DNA from: Ochotona curzoniae
Lineage: Eukaryota; Chordata; Mammalia; Lagomorpha; Ochotonidae
Assembly: GCF_017591425.1 (NCBI RefSeq)
Contig: NW_024466599.1
Location: forward strand, 76,364,501 to 76,428,500
Reading direction: 5' to 3'
Length of the DNA stretch: 64,000 bases
How positions within the stretch are numbered: position 1 is the stretch's first letter; each line of letters starts with the position of its first letter. Below are positions 10,906 through 21,548 of this stretch, piece by piece. The notes beneath the pieces were generated by a model. The model had not been told where the DNA came from. It did not search any database and saw only the letters and a program-made list of their open reading frames with translations. The translations under genes and the position numbers were made by a program.

Positions 10906-11284
10906 AGAAGGAGAAGGGGTTTTGGGCTGCAGTGCTGGCATTGAATGAAGTTCGCGTGTGGTAGCTTATTTGACCCCTTTGGTCCCTTCATCCTCAGCCT
11001 AGGATGAGCTTTCTTCCACCCTTTGGATATCAAACATTTTCCAAGTTGGCCCTGTAATGAACTGCCCTCAATTGGGTGCAGGATGATTTGGACTGCAGGC
11101 TGTGCTTTGTCAGTCCCTGAATTACATGATTGCTATATGAACCATCAAAACTTAAGGTCTGGGGAAAAGTTGTCTATTACTTGATTGTCTATATCATCAA
11201 AGTCACCATTTATGCCAAATTAGGGACAAGCACCTTTGCATTCCTTGATCGCATTGCCTAACGGTGGAGTTTTTAGAGTATGGG
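10906..11284. other. Unique intergenic DNA
   Basis: No gene or recognisable repeat is seen. Confidence 0.5.
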
Positions 11285-11632
11285 TTTTTTTTTTTTTTAA
11301 GATTTATTTTGCTTTTATTGCAAAGTCAGATATACAGAGAGGATGAGAGACAGAGAGGAAGATCTTCCATCCAATGATTCACTCCCCAAGTGACCGCAAC
11401 AGCCGGTGCCATATCGATCCGTATCGATCCGAAGCCAGGAGCCAAGAAATTCCTCCAGGTCTCCCACATGGGTGCAGGATCCCAAAGCCTTGGGCCGTCC
11501 TTGATTACCTTCCCAGTCCTCAAGCAGGAGCTGGATAAATGCAGCTGCCGGGATTAGAACCGGGATCCACATGGGATCCCGGCAGCACGTTCAAGGTGAG
11601 AACTTTAGCCACTAGGCTACGGCACCGGGCCC
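11285..11632 (-). mobile_element. C-type SINE, tail subtype 1
   Basis: On + it opens with a T-run and TTGCAAAGTCAGATATACAG and closes with ACTAGGCTACGGCACCGGGC. A short local duplication is visible at 11414-11433, where CGATCCGTATCGATCCG repeats a CGATCC box. No convincing target-site duplication was found. Confidence 0.9.
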
Positions 11633-11993
11633 TAGTCTTTGCTAAGGTTACATTGCTGTAGGTACTCACCAGGATTTTCTGATTCTTTCATAGCCTTGCA
11701 AGAACTCACATCATTTCTCTCTTCCTAGCAGTTTGAGTGTGCTGGCATGCCTACTAGTCACAACAAAGCATTTGCCCTTTTATGGAATAAGAGGTGCCTA
11801 GAATTCTCCCTCTTAAGGAAAGCAACAATTAAAATATTATTTCTTTGTTGCATCAAAGTTCCATCTTTGGGCTCATTACCCAGATGTTTACAATCGGAGT
11901 GTGGAGGTAAGCCAAAGCCAGATGCCAGTGTTTCAGTCTAGGTTTTGAAGAACCTAAGTGTTTTCTGCTTTTGTGATTTCTGTCTTACTTGCT
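11633..11993. other. Unique intergenic DNA
   Basis: No gene or recognisable repeat is seen up to the LTR. Confidence 0.45.
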
Positions 11994-12477
11994 TGGCTGG
12001 GGGCTGTGTGAACTCTAGGCCTGCCAGTGCACCTGACACCCAGCAGGACACCTGGCAGGTCACGTAGGCAGAGCACTCCTCAGGAAGGAGGCCCCTGGTG
12101 TTAGCTAAGAGTCCTCGCTGCCCTACATCCCACCAGTTCGTACTATCTGAAAGTTGCCTGCTTCAGATCCACCAATAGAAGCCTGCCAACTTGCTCTTTT
12201 TAAAACCTAACAAATAAACTGACCAATCATGACTGTATAATTATGCAAAATTGGCCTGAAATGTATAAAAACCCTGTGCTGTTCAACCTCGTTCATCTTC
12301 TTCTGCCCTTTCTGCTGTAGCTTTGCCTGCTTTGGCCGCCGTGGTGGCAGCAGTGGCCATCCTGCTCCTCTGTCCTGCTGGGCTGGGGTGGCTGCTGCAA
12401 GCCTAGGTTGGTCTGAATAAGCTACCCTTATTCGTTTGCATCAGCTTCAGCCTCCTGATGATTTTCTGGGGTTGGCA
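11994..12477 (+). mobile_element. Probable solo ERV LTR
   Basis: The stretch has LTR-like order: two CCAAT boxes (12172-12176 and 12223-12227), TATAAAA at 12264-12270, a GC-rich leader, AATAAG at 12416-12421 as a possible poly(A) signal, a T-rich U5-like segment, and an end near TTGGCA (12472-12477). A TGG-starting string follows 5 nt later, where a primer-binding site would sit, but I cannot match it to a tRNA. No gag, pol or env frame and no second LTR are seen, so it is a solo or truncated LTR. The ends are uncertain. A cellular retrogene promoter is the alternative. Confidence 0.6.
12264..12270 (+). promoter_or_regulatory. TATA box of the LTR
   Basis: TATAAAA lies about 37 bp downstream of a CCAAT box and upstream of a GC-rich transcribed-type leader. 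Transcription would start near 12290-12300 if the LTR were active. Confidence 0.5.
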
Positions 12478-12880
12478 AAATCTGGGCACATCAGATTTCC
12501 TACCCGAGTGGCAGGTGGGAAATACTGGAGCCATCAGTATTTCCCCCAAGGATCTTAACTGGCAGGAAGCTAGAATGATGAGCCAGAGCTGGCAACAGAG
12601 GATATTCTCCCAGGAGGGCCATGGGTATCCTATTTGCTCGGCTGAACACCCACTTCCCTGTTCTTTAATCTGTTGCCTTCCCTTGATCCCTTAGCACCCC
12701 TGATGATTCTATCAGAGCCTCTACATCCCTCGGGACACTTCTATGTCCTTCCTTGACTTCTGATGATATGTGTTTGACTTTTCTAATTTAAAACGTGGAT
12801 GCTTGTGTTACCTGCAAAGTGAATGCATGATTTACAAAACAAACGCGTACAGTTCAGCTGTGTGTTCTGTATTGTAACTC
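12478..12880. other. Unassigned sequence after the LTR
   Basis: A short 78-codon frame (12458-12694) spans the LTR edge but has no domain. If this is retroviral leader, no coding region remains. Confidence 0.35.
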
Positions 12881-13405
12881 CTGTTGTGTGAAGAGTTAGA
12901 GAGGATAGCAACCAGTTAGGGTCTCTGGTCCCTGGTAAAACTGTACTTTAAAAAGTGAAAACTGGGCTGCTCCCTATTTCCATACCCTTCCTGGGGCAAG
13001 TCCTCCCTTTGCAGGGGAAAAATAAGGACCGAATTGACATATCAACCCTCTTCTCCATCTCTTAGACCTGTTGTCATATCAAAAAGCAAAGAGACATGGC
13101 TCACACTAATCGCATCTCTGGGTCACTGTCAAAAGAATGGCACTTTAGTGTTCAGTTTATCTTCAGGATAGGAGAAGGATTTTTTTCTGGGTGAGGTCAT
13201 AGACACTACTGTCCATTGAAAATGTGATTTTTTTTTCTGCCCCTAGGGTGACTAATATGAACCCCCTCCTGAGATGGGGCATAGAAGACCCCATTTTCAC
13301 CATTTCCTAGTGTCTTTCCTCCTTTGGAGCCTCCTCTTGTCACAAACCAGGAGTGCTCTTGCTTTCTTTCTTTCCTAAATAAATCACACTTAGCAAACCA
13401 GAGTT
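12881..13405 (+). mobile_element. Possible second, older LTR-like element
   Basis: The stretch begins TGTGTGAAGAG and ends with a CTTGCTTTCTTTCTTTCC run before AAATAAATCACACTTAGCA. This resembles the poly(A) end of many mammalian LTRs. No TATA box or terminal repeats are clear, so this is a weak call. Confidence 0.35.
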
Positions 13406-13419
13406 GTCCACATCAAAAT

Positions 13420-13743
13420 TCTTTTTTTAGATTTATATTAATTTTATTGTAACGTCAGATATTCAGAGAGGAGGAGAGACAGAGAGGAAGATCTTCCATC
13501 CAATGATTTACTCCCCAAGCGGCTCCCACTGCACTGCCGGAGCTGTGCCAATCTAAAACCTCTCCTGGCTCTCCCACACGGGTGCAGGATCCAAGGTTTT
13601 GGGCCATTCTTAACTGCTTTCCCAGGCCACAGGCAGGGAGCTGGATGGGAAGCAGGGCCACCGGGGTTAGATCCGGTGTCCATATGGGATCCCGGTGGTG
13701 TACAAAGCAAACACTTTAGCCTCTGGGCTTCAGTGACAGACCC
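13420..13743 (-). mobile_element. C-type SINE, tail subtype 1
   Basis: On + it reads TAGATTTATATTAATTTTAT, then GTCAGATATTCAGAGAGG, and ends near CTCTGGGCTTCAGTGACAGA. It is several per cent diverged, and box A is mutated. Confidence 0.88.
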
Positions 13744-13831
13744 TGCATGAAAAGTCTTTTTTCCTTGTGAGATGAGAAACGAAGTTGTGCCATGTTTCAT
13801 GTTGAATTCCTCTCAACACTGTCATGGTGGT

Positions 13832-13882
13832 TCTTTCTTTCTTTCTTTCTTTCTTTCTTTCCTTCTTTCTTTCTTTCTTTCT
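13832..13882 (+). repeat. (CTTT)n microsatellite
   Basis: A run of TTCT/CTTT tetramers, broken once by CCTT near 13861. Confidence 0.97.
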
Positions 13883-14796
13883 ATACAAAACCCATGTTAA
13901 GGAAGTACATGTACTGATTTGTTTATTATTTGTGTTTATCTGTCTTACTACTTAGAGAAATCTAGAATTTATTCTTTACTGCTGGCTCTCAGTCATTTAG
14001 AGTGGTAAGCACTGGTTTACCACTGTAAAATTTCTCAAAGATCAGGTCCAGTGTCAGTTACCTAAAAGCTTCCACTGGACCCGGGACAGGTGTCAGTTCC
14101 TGTTGTGTGAGAGATGTCATGAATGTGTCCTCATCAGCATGAATATAGAGCTCCTGTGTGATGGCTGGCCCATAAGTAATCAGACCATAGAGGGATGACA
14201 CTGGTGACCAAAATGAGATATTAGATTTGCATGCGATAGTTATCAAAGTAATTACCAGGGTACCCAAATTTCTTGAACATTGCTGCATTTCCATCCCTGA
14301 AATGTGAAGAAGACCTGAATGCCTGCATCCAGGCAGGTGTCCTGGGCAACACAGGAAAGTCACTCATTATCGGCCTCATGACGTCTAGATGCCTGACACA
14401 CCACTAGCTCTACACTCCGCAGACTAGCTAAATTGAACAAATTCTGTTGCAACTCATCTTGCATTTGTCCTACAATAGCCCTCTTGAGGAAGTTAGCCTG
14501 TTTAGCTTTGGAGTTTCTTCCACTGCTTTGTGTGTGGTCTCTTATTCCCTCTTGCTGAGAGTAGCTGCCCTTCCAGTCAGTCATAGAGCTGGTATCCATC
14601 CAGCTCTCACAGACTCCAGGCATCCATCAGTGGACAAGCCACCCCACTTCTCAGTCAGATCCCATTGACCTATCATCAGTAACTGATCCATGTGATAAAT
14701 CATTTACTCACCATACACGTAATAATTAACTTCATCAGTTCTAGCTGACATTCTCTCTGTTCTTACAATGAACAAAGCTAGAGAAAAATATTTAAG
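13883..14796. other. Unique intergenic DNA
   Basis: No gene is recognised. Frames of 101 and 87 codons on - (14058-14363, 14360-14623) show no known domain. Confidence 0.5.
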
Positions 14797-15107
14797 AGGT
14801 TGGTGCTGTGGTGCACCTGGTTTAGCTGCTGCCTACAAAACCAGGATGTCGTATTAGTGCTGGTTTATAATGCAGCTGCCCCACTTATCCAGCTAGCTGA
14901 TGATGCATCTGGGAGAGCAGCAGAAGATGGCCGAGGTGTTTAGATTGCCCACATGGGCACCTCTGTGGAGTTCTCGGCTCCTGACTTTAGCCTGGTCCAG
15001 CCCTGGCCAGTGTGCCCATTGGGGAAGTGAAACAGAAAACTGAAGATCTCTTCTTCTGTCCCTCCCCCTCTTTCTGTGACTCTATATTTCGAATAAAATA
15101 AATCTAT
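14797..15107 (+). mobile_element. Old C-type SINE
   Basis: Old-family landmarks are present: GGTTGGTGCTGTGGTGCA head, GCTGCCCCACTTATCCAGCT, GGGAGAGCAGCAGAAGATGG, TGGGGAAGTGAA and an AATAAAATAAATC tail. It is more diverged than the young copies, and box A is weak. Confidence 0.85.
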
Positions 15108-15284
15108 GCTCATAAAGGAGAAACATTGAGTGCTTATCATTTATTTTTCACGTTGGCACATTGTAGCTGAAGGCACAGCTGTTGATATGGCTGTTTTTTG
15201 AAGGAAACTCATGCAGCTGGCCGTCCTATGCTTTGCTTATTCGTTTGATTTATTAAGTTTTAGAGAGGCTAGATATTTTCCCTT

Positions 15285-15590
15285 TGCTATATATTTATTT
15301 TATTTATATGGAAGGCAGAGTAATAGGGACAGAAGGAAAGACCAAGATATCCACTGGTTGATTCACTTCTGAAGTGAGTGTAGTAACCAACGACAGGGTC
15401 TACATTAGGTGCCTGATGCTCCATCCAGCTCTCCCATATGGTTGGCAGGGACCCAAGTACCCTGGCCAGCTTCCACTGCTTTCCCAGTGTTTCCTTAAGG
15501 ATCTGGATGGGAAACAGAAAAGCCAGGGATGGCATAGATGCTCTAATATTGGATGTTAGCACCTCAGGTGGCACTTGAATCAGCTGAAGC
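15285..15590 (-). mobile_element. Old C-type SINE
   Basis: On + it starts TTATTTTATTTATATGGAAG and contains CCACTGGTTGATTCACTTC, CTTCCACTGCTTTCCCAG and AGGATCTGGATGGGAA, in antisense order for an old copy. Confidence 0.8.
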
Positions 15591-15616
15591 ATTCCACATT
15601 TAAAATTCATTTCTCA

Positions 15617-15905
15617 TGACTGCCTGCTCCAATAGCCGCAATTACCCTCTGGAAGAAGAATCAGAATTTTACTTGGATTCAGAAGGCAGCCCACGTCCTT
15701 GGGCCTCTGCACCTGTGTGGGAGGACCAATAGAAGCTGCCGACTCCTGGATGCTGATGCTTGGCTTCAGACCAGTGCAACCCTGGCCCATGAGACCATAG
15801 GAGATGTGAACCAACAGATGGGAGATCTCTCTCTCTCTGCGTGTGTGTGTGTGTGTGTGCGTGTGTGACTTTTTGTCTATTCTGCCTTTCAAATAAACAT
15901 ATATT
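15617..15905 (+). mobile_element. Old C-type SINE, 5' partial
   Basis: GGGCCTCTGCACCTGTGTGG, GGCTTCAGACCAGTGCAACC and TTCTGCCTTTCAAATAAACA are in sense order. The CT-rich part has expanded into a CT/GT tract at 15824-15868. Confidence 0.78.
15824..15868 (+). repeat. (CT)n(GT)n microsatellite
   Basis: A TC run is followed directly by a GT run with one GC interruption, inside an old SINE. Confidence 0.93.
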
Positions 15906-18228
15906 CTCAAATGATTTTCTTGTTTTTTGCCTTGCATATAACACACTTTGACATTTTGTGCAAGCAAGGTAACCTTGCCCAAGGCACCATGCTTTACCAG
16001 TTTTCAAATCTTACTTCCTCGTGCACTTCAGCAGCCTGCAAGCTGGGTATCATTCAAAGAAGCCCAGCGGACTGAAGATTGGTGTTTTTTCTGTTGGCAT
16101 GCCATCCTCATGCCAAGTAGATGGCTGAGTTGTTTTTTTTTTTTATCACAGATACTTTTTTCTTGAGTAAACAAATCATCCCAATGAGAGGACGGCTTCA
16201 AGAGTTCCAATGACTTACTGAAAGACAAACAACTTGAAACTTCTAAAACTAAATCCAGCTCATGATTTAAATCCTTAACCGTGAAGCCTGGCTTCCTCTC
16301 CCTAGGTAGGAAAGGAGAACAATGGACCTCCGTGTTCCATCTGCAGTGCCTTAACTGTTCAGCCCCTTATGCATTCGTCATCATTAAACATCATGATGAT
16401 TAAGTCAGGTGTAGTTCCCCAGGAAGGTTCAGCTTGGGACAAGCGACTTGGTTGCTGAGCGGTTACAACTAACTGAGGCCAGGTTGACTGTGCCTTCATG
16501 AGAAGATAAAGTACCAAAAACGGAATCGAATTTTTCCTGACATAAGAGAGCAAGCGTTACAACGCATTAATTTGATGCTCTAGTTCGTAAATCTGGGTTC
16601 TCCTTGGTCTCTTAATTTTCACTGTTCCAGTTTACTTCCTCTGTGCAATTACATTGTCTTGCCCACTTTCACATCCTTGCAAAAGCTTACTAACTCCCAT
16701 ATCCATGTCCTCAGCTCTCCCTCAAGATATGGACACATATTTCTCACTGTCCAGGGATCCCAGTTGAGCATCTACAGCCAGTTCAATTCATTGTGATCCC
16801 TGTTGAACTTCTACTGTGTTTATACCTTGTCTCCCAGTTTATCCCCATCATGCTTTCACTATCTGTTTCATAACAATCACAGTTCATCCTGATTTCCAAG
16901 ATAAAACCCATGATGCATTGGCGTTTTTCAAGATTCTTCCATTAGACCTCCAACACTTCAACTTTAAATCCTGCCCCTAGGTACCAGGAAACTAACCTAA
17001 ATTTATTCTGGATTTGTGGATTTCCCACACTTTGTTCTTTTTCGTATTTCTATGTTTTAGGCTTTACGGTCTCTTCTCCATCAGCCTTTAAGCTCCTCAG
17101 CGAAGAGTTTTCCTTAATTTCCCTATGGACATGGAAGCATTCTCTCCATTGCTGCCTGACAGGCACACACATGTGAGCATACATGAGCATCTGTATTTAT
17201 TACTTGCTTTATTAGGGCTGTTACCCTAGGCATGTATTTCTAGACATGTTTAATGAGTTGCCGAGGATGTTCTTACACTCCAGTATGTCTAGACTAGAAG
17301 TAGGTTCTCAACTCAAACAGAAGCTAGGTGACTGTGACTTGGGTTACAGCTTTAGGAAATCGCATCCACCTCGGTACTGCACAGACACCAGGAGGTCAGC
17401 TGCAGCCCGGAGGTGTCTCAGGGTCTCTTTTTGATGCAGTTCTCCTCAGTGCGTCAAACAGTGCATTCTACTCAGCACAGCTTCTGCCAGGCTGTATTTT
17501 GGTTTTATGCCCTTGCCCTTTGCAGTTCCTGAGGCCAGCAAATGCCTGCAGGGGACACACCGAAGGACAGGAGTCATCTTCCTAGCCCCTTTTTCATCCT
17601 CATTGGCCTCCCCATTCCTGCTGACTTGGAAAGCTTGAATGTTTCACTTTGCGTCTCTACAGTACCTGAGTTTGCCAAGATTATACCTATGATCAATGAA
17701 CACATGCCTGCGCTTTCTGTGAATTCTGTCTTCCCCATCTTGAGAATAAATACTGCCAAGAAGGACACAGAACTAAAGACCTTAGCCCTGTGTTCCTGAG
17801 TTCTTAGAAAAAATTTGACCTCTACTGCTCTGCTTCCTGCACAAATCTCCAATCCCTACAACCCCTTTCTTCTTCATATTTCTCTTATTTCTTCCAGCTT
17901 TACTCATTGTTCGTTGTTGGAGTCTTGGTTGGCTGGGGCGACACCTCAATATCAGAAATGGAATGTGAAATCACTCCTTTTGCCTATCAGAATTGTTGTA
18001 AGATTAAAGTTATTCTAGAAATATCTACCCAGTTTTAAGAACTAAAGTTCTCCATCCATAAATCTGTGATGGGTGATTCCTGAAAAACCAGATACATATT
18101 AAAACGAGTACTTCTTTAGGATGAATTTTATTGGACATCATTCTAGAGGTCCTTTGTGGCGTTGAACCATGATGAATTTCCCAGAAATCACAGACAACCC
18201 TGAGAAACAAGCCTACTAAAATTTGGCT
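15906..18228. other. Unique intergenic DNA, perhaps with diverged L2
   Basis: No gene is recognised. Pyrimidine-rich text at about 16640-17110, including TTTAAGCTCCTCAGCGAAGA, vaguely resembles L2-type repeats but is too diverged to call. Frames of 85-96 codons at 17328-17852 and 18025-18315 show no domain. Confidence 0.4.
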
Positions 18229-19333
18229 TGTGGAGGAATCAAGATGGCAGAAGGGTAAGGACACGTTTAAATGAATGGAGAAACATTTAATCAGGATGAC
18301 GCAGAGAGGACACATCCAAGGAAACTGGAGAGGACAAACAACAGTAGAGGGCTACCTAGAGACTGACAACACAGGAAGCAGCAAACACAACGGTGTGGTG
18401 ACTGATACACTAGCAGCTTTCAGCTAATGGTGATCTGAACTTCACCAGCAGCCAGAACTCTACCAGCAACAAGGTGGGAAGTGACTTTCACTGGAGCTCC
18501 AGAGGTGAACCCAGACAAAGAACTATCTGTCCTGCTGATCTGTTTGATTTGACCTGAAGCAAAGACAGAGCAGCAGATCCTGGATGGGCAATGTGAGAAT
18601 AGGGTGTATTTCACAGCCCAGTCAGCCCCCTAGAGCCAAATTGGGTGCCATTATGCGTAAGGAGGAAAAGGCAAGGGAAAGGACTGAGCATACACTGAGC
18701 TGGGAGTGAGCTCATTTTGAACTCAGTGAACTGTAGCAAGATGGCATTCTACAAGTTCCACACAAGACAGGTTTGGGTAGCCCTCAGACCTGATGGCCAG
18801 CATCTCAAGAACTCTAATAGGGGCACATCAAGCACCATTTTGTACACTGTGCCAAAAGTTTTAGGACTGCAGGTAATGAGCTCCTGAGAACTCACTGAGT
18901 TCAGTGAATTGCACTGATCACACAGGAAAATAATACCAACTGTGGCATCATATAGATCAAAATAGGTCTGTGTGGCACCCAGACCTAATGTCCAACAGGT
19001 TCTGGCAAGCTCAGCACAACCAACAACATAGCTATATAGGACACCTGGTGTCTCTCTATTCCTGAGACCTGCTCCAATTGGAAGTGGGAGAAAGATTGCA
19101 GAGACAACAGTGCAACCTCAGCACGATATCACAGGAGGTGGAGAGTGGTGAGCCAGGAGCTGGGGCTACAGAGACCATGGTGGAAATCTGACATAAGAAT
19201 CCAGACCTGGAACTTATTGGAGGGAATGGCACAGTTGGCTGCGTGCAAAGAGCTGTATATCAACTGTAACACCTGTGGGAGACACAGCTTAGAAACCTGC
19301 CCTAAGGAGAAGAATCTGCTAACTAGAAGTACA

Positions 19334-20631
19334 ATGACCAAGAGCAAACAAAGACACACCGGCAAAAAAAACAAAACCCTATGCCAAACTCAAAGTTAAC
19401 TGAGGAACACATTGAGAAAATGGGCCACACAGAATTCAGAAAACTCATTATAAAGCTTCTGATCAACAATGAGAAGCACATACAAGAATTCAAAGAGTTT
19501 AAGGAATAGTTTACATAAATAGCAGCAATAAAAGAAATCAAGGCTGATATATTAGAAATTAAGAACACAGTAGAGCAAATTAGAAGTACCATGGGCAGTC
19601 TCCAAAATAGAATGAAGCAAGCAGAAGAAAGAATTTCAGAATTGGAAGATATTTTCTGTCACCAGGGGGAAGCAAACAAAAAGCTGGAAGCAGAGTTGCA
19701 TCAGGCAAAAAAAAAAGTATTCAAGAATTGAAAGACACTTTTTTTTTTTAAAGATTTATTTTTATTATTTTTTCATTGGAAAGGCGGATATACAGAGAGG
19801 AGAGACAGAGAGGAAGAGCTTCCATCCGATGATTCACTCCCCAAGTGAGCGCAACGGGCCAATACTATGCCGGTCCGAAGCCAGGAGCCTCCTCCGGGTC
19901 TCCCACGCGGGTGCAGGTTCCCAAAGCTTTGGGCCGTCTTCGACTGCCTTCCCAGGCCACAGGCAGGGAGCTGGATGGGAAGCGGGGCTGCCGGGATTAG
20001 AACCGGCGCCCATATGGGATCCCGGGCATGCAAGGCGAGGACCTTTAACCACTTGCGCCACCGCGCCGGGCCCTGAAAGACACTTTTAAGAAGCCTAATA
20101 ATGTTGTGGGAGTCCCAGACAGTGCAGAAAGAGAAATTGGGTTTACAAATGTATTTAATGAAATAATAAGGGAACATTTCCTTAATGTAGAGAAACAATT
20201 GGGAAACAATATCCAAGAGGAGTACAGAACTCCCAACAGGCCTAATCAAAAGCAATCTGCACCAAGACACATGATCATTAAGCTCTCTTCAATCGAACGT
20301 AAGGAAAAGATCCTTAAATGTGCACGTGAAAATAATTGACATATAAAGGAATGCCAATTAAACTCACAGGAAATCTCTCACAGGAAACCCTACAGGCCAG
20401 AAGAGAATGGAGTGATATATTCCAGATTCTAAAAGAAAAAAAAATTGTCTGCCTAGCATAACATACCCTGCAAAGCTTTCTTTCATCTTTGAAAATGAAA
20501 TAAAATTCTTCCACATTAAGGAAAAGTTAAAAGAATTTGCCTCTTCCAAACCTGCCCTATAAATAATACTTCAAGATGTTCTCTTGACAGAGAAGAGGAA
20601 TAGCACCTACCAAAACCAAAGGCAAATGTGA
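19334..20631 (+). pseudogene. L1 ORF1 pseudogene (copy A), split by a SINE
   Basis: ORF1 encodes the L1 RNA-binding coiled-coil chaperone. The ATG at 19334 begins MTKSKQRHTG. An early in-frame stop follows at about 19397. Beyond it, coiled-coil text can be read in pieces (EFRKLIIKLLINNEK, then NRMKQAEERISELED). A SINE at 19743-20073 splits the gene. The C-terminal part resumes in NIQEEYRTPNRPNQKQ and continues through a PAKLSF-like block typical of the ORF1 C-terminal domain. Several stops and frame changes are present, so it encodes no working protein. The family is clear from order and motifs. Confidence 0.88.
19743..20073 (-). mobile_element. Young C-type SINE nested in L1 copy A
   Basis: Full-length, tail subtype 2 (TTCATTGGAAAGGCGGATA on +). 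A perfect 14 bp target-site duplication, TGAAAGACACTTTT (19729-19742 and 20074-20087), flanks it. It lies antisense to L1 A and is among the least diverged SINEs here, close in sequence to the one nested in L1 copy B. It is therefore younger than the L1. Confidence 0.95.
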
Positions 20632-20669
20632 AGAACATCCCAGTACAATGACAACAGAAGACTAAACCA

Positions 20670-20862
20670 ATGAACAACCCATTCCTAAAATGACAGGACC
20701 AAAATCCCACCCATGTATATTTAACTCTGAATGTAAATGGCTTAAACTCAATCAAACGTCATAAGTTAGTAGTAGACTGGATTAAAAAACAAAACACATC
20801 TATTTGTTGTCTCGAAGAGATACATTTCACCAACAGAAATCAGTGGAAACTATATCTCAATG
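20670..20862 (+). pseudogene. L1 ORF2 5' stub (copy A)
   Basis: After the ORF1 stop the text reads like the start of the L1 ORF2 endonuclease. A LTLNVNGLN-like block is followed by a WIKKQN-like block, ICCLEEIHFT (for the usual CLQETH, where the glutamate is catalytic) and NQWKLYL. Frames are disrupted. The match ends abruptly near 20862, before the rest of the endonuclease, the RT and the cysteine-rich domain. Confidence 0.85.
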
Positions 20863-21275
20863 ATTTTAATGATTTTCATGTTTTTATTTTTATTAGTTTC
20901 ATCTCTTCAAAACCATTTCTTCTGATTAAATTATTCAATGACTCATAGATGATACAGTAACATCATTTTGTTTTTCAAGAAGGTTCTTGATTTTCTTTTT
21001 CATTTCCTGAGTGACACATTAGTCATTCAATAGCATGTTATTTAACTTCATGGTGTTTTTAATTTCTTTTTTCTTCCTGTTGTTGATTTTGTTTTGTGGC
21101 TTTTCACTTAAGGGGATGTATAGTAGCTGTGTAATGTAGACTGTCATATCTAGTAACATGCTATTTAACTTCATGGCATTGTAAATTTCTTTTTTTCTTC
21201 CTATCATTGATTTTCTATCATGACTTTTCATTTAAAGAGGTGTACAGTAACTGCGAAATGGAGACTAACATATCC
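20863..21275 (-). repeat. Inverted, duplicated ORF2-linker segment in L1 copy A
   Basis: Read on -, this segment gives EIKNTMKLNNMLLND and, about 122 bp away, a second version EIYNAMKLNSMLLD. These resemble the L1 ORF2 linker between endonuclease and RT (family pattern KLNNxLLN). It is therefore antisense to the 5' UTR, ORF1 and 3' UTR of the same element. The duplicate units are roughly 21029-21150 and 21151-21272. Homology to the linker is inferred from short motifs. Confidence 0.7.
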
Positions 21276-21548
21276 AGATGTGAGGATACAATGTAGTATG
21301 CATCTCCACTTCCAGACAAAGAGGGACTTACAATGAAACTGTTTACTATATCTTGACAATAGGATGCAGGATTCTCTGCCATTGTCCATGCCCGCAATGA
21401 TGAATATATGACTGTATATGAAGAACTATACTTTAGTAATGATATAGGGGAACTCAGTGGTGGGGGATTGGGAAGCGGATAGGGGAAATTACAGGACCCT
21501 ATGGAACTGTATGATAAAATAACAATAAAATAATGATAAATAAAAAAG
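21276..21548 (+). other. L1 3' UTR and tail (copy A)
   Basis: Family landmarks are ATGAAACTGTTTACTATATC, then GACAATAGGATGCAGG, then a purine-rich tract with four G runs (21447-21485), then ACAATAAAATAATGATAAAT. The G-rich tract is typical of L1 3' UTRs and could fold as a quadruplex, though two loops are long. Confidence 0.85.

Larger units (their letters stand above)
18229..21548 (+). mobile_element. L1 copy A, rearranged HAL1-like LINE lacking most of ORF2
   Basis: Order from 5' to 3': an L1-type start with the AAGATGGC box at 18241-18248; a 5' UTR of about 1.1 kb; a broken ORF1; a SINE nested inside ORF1 (19743-20073); the first roughly 65 codons of ORF2; an inverted, duplicated segment; an L1 3' UTR with a G-rich tract; and a poly(A)-type tail. 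Without the SINE it is about 3.0 kb, against 6-7 kb for a full L1. The RT and most of the endonuclease are absent, so it could only have moved using another L1's ORF2 protein. Copy B shares the same order and junctions. No clear target-site duplication was found. Confidence 0.9.

Noticed and set aside
12458..12694. Retroviral gag start after the LTR
   Set aside because: The 78-codon frame has no matrix or capsid features, and no further retroviral frames follow.
19773..20270. 165-codon frame on -
   Set aside because: It lies mostly in the SINE nested in L1 A and then antisense to L1 ORF1.
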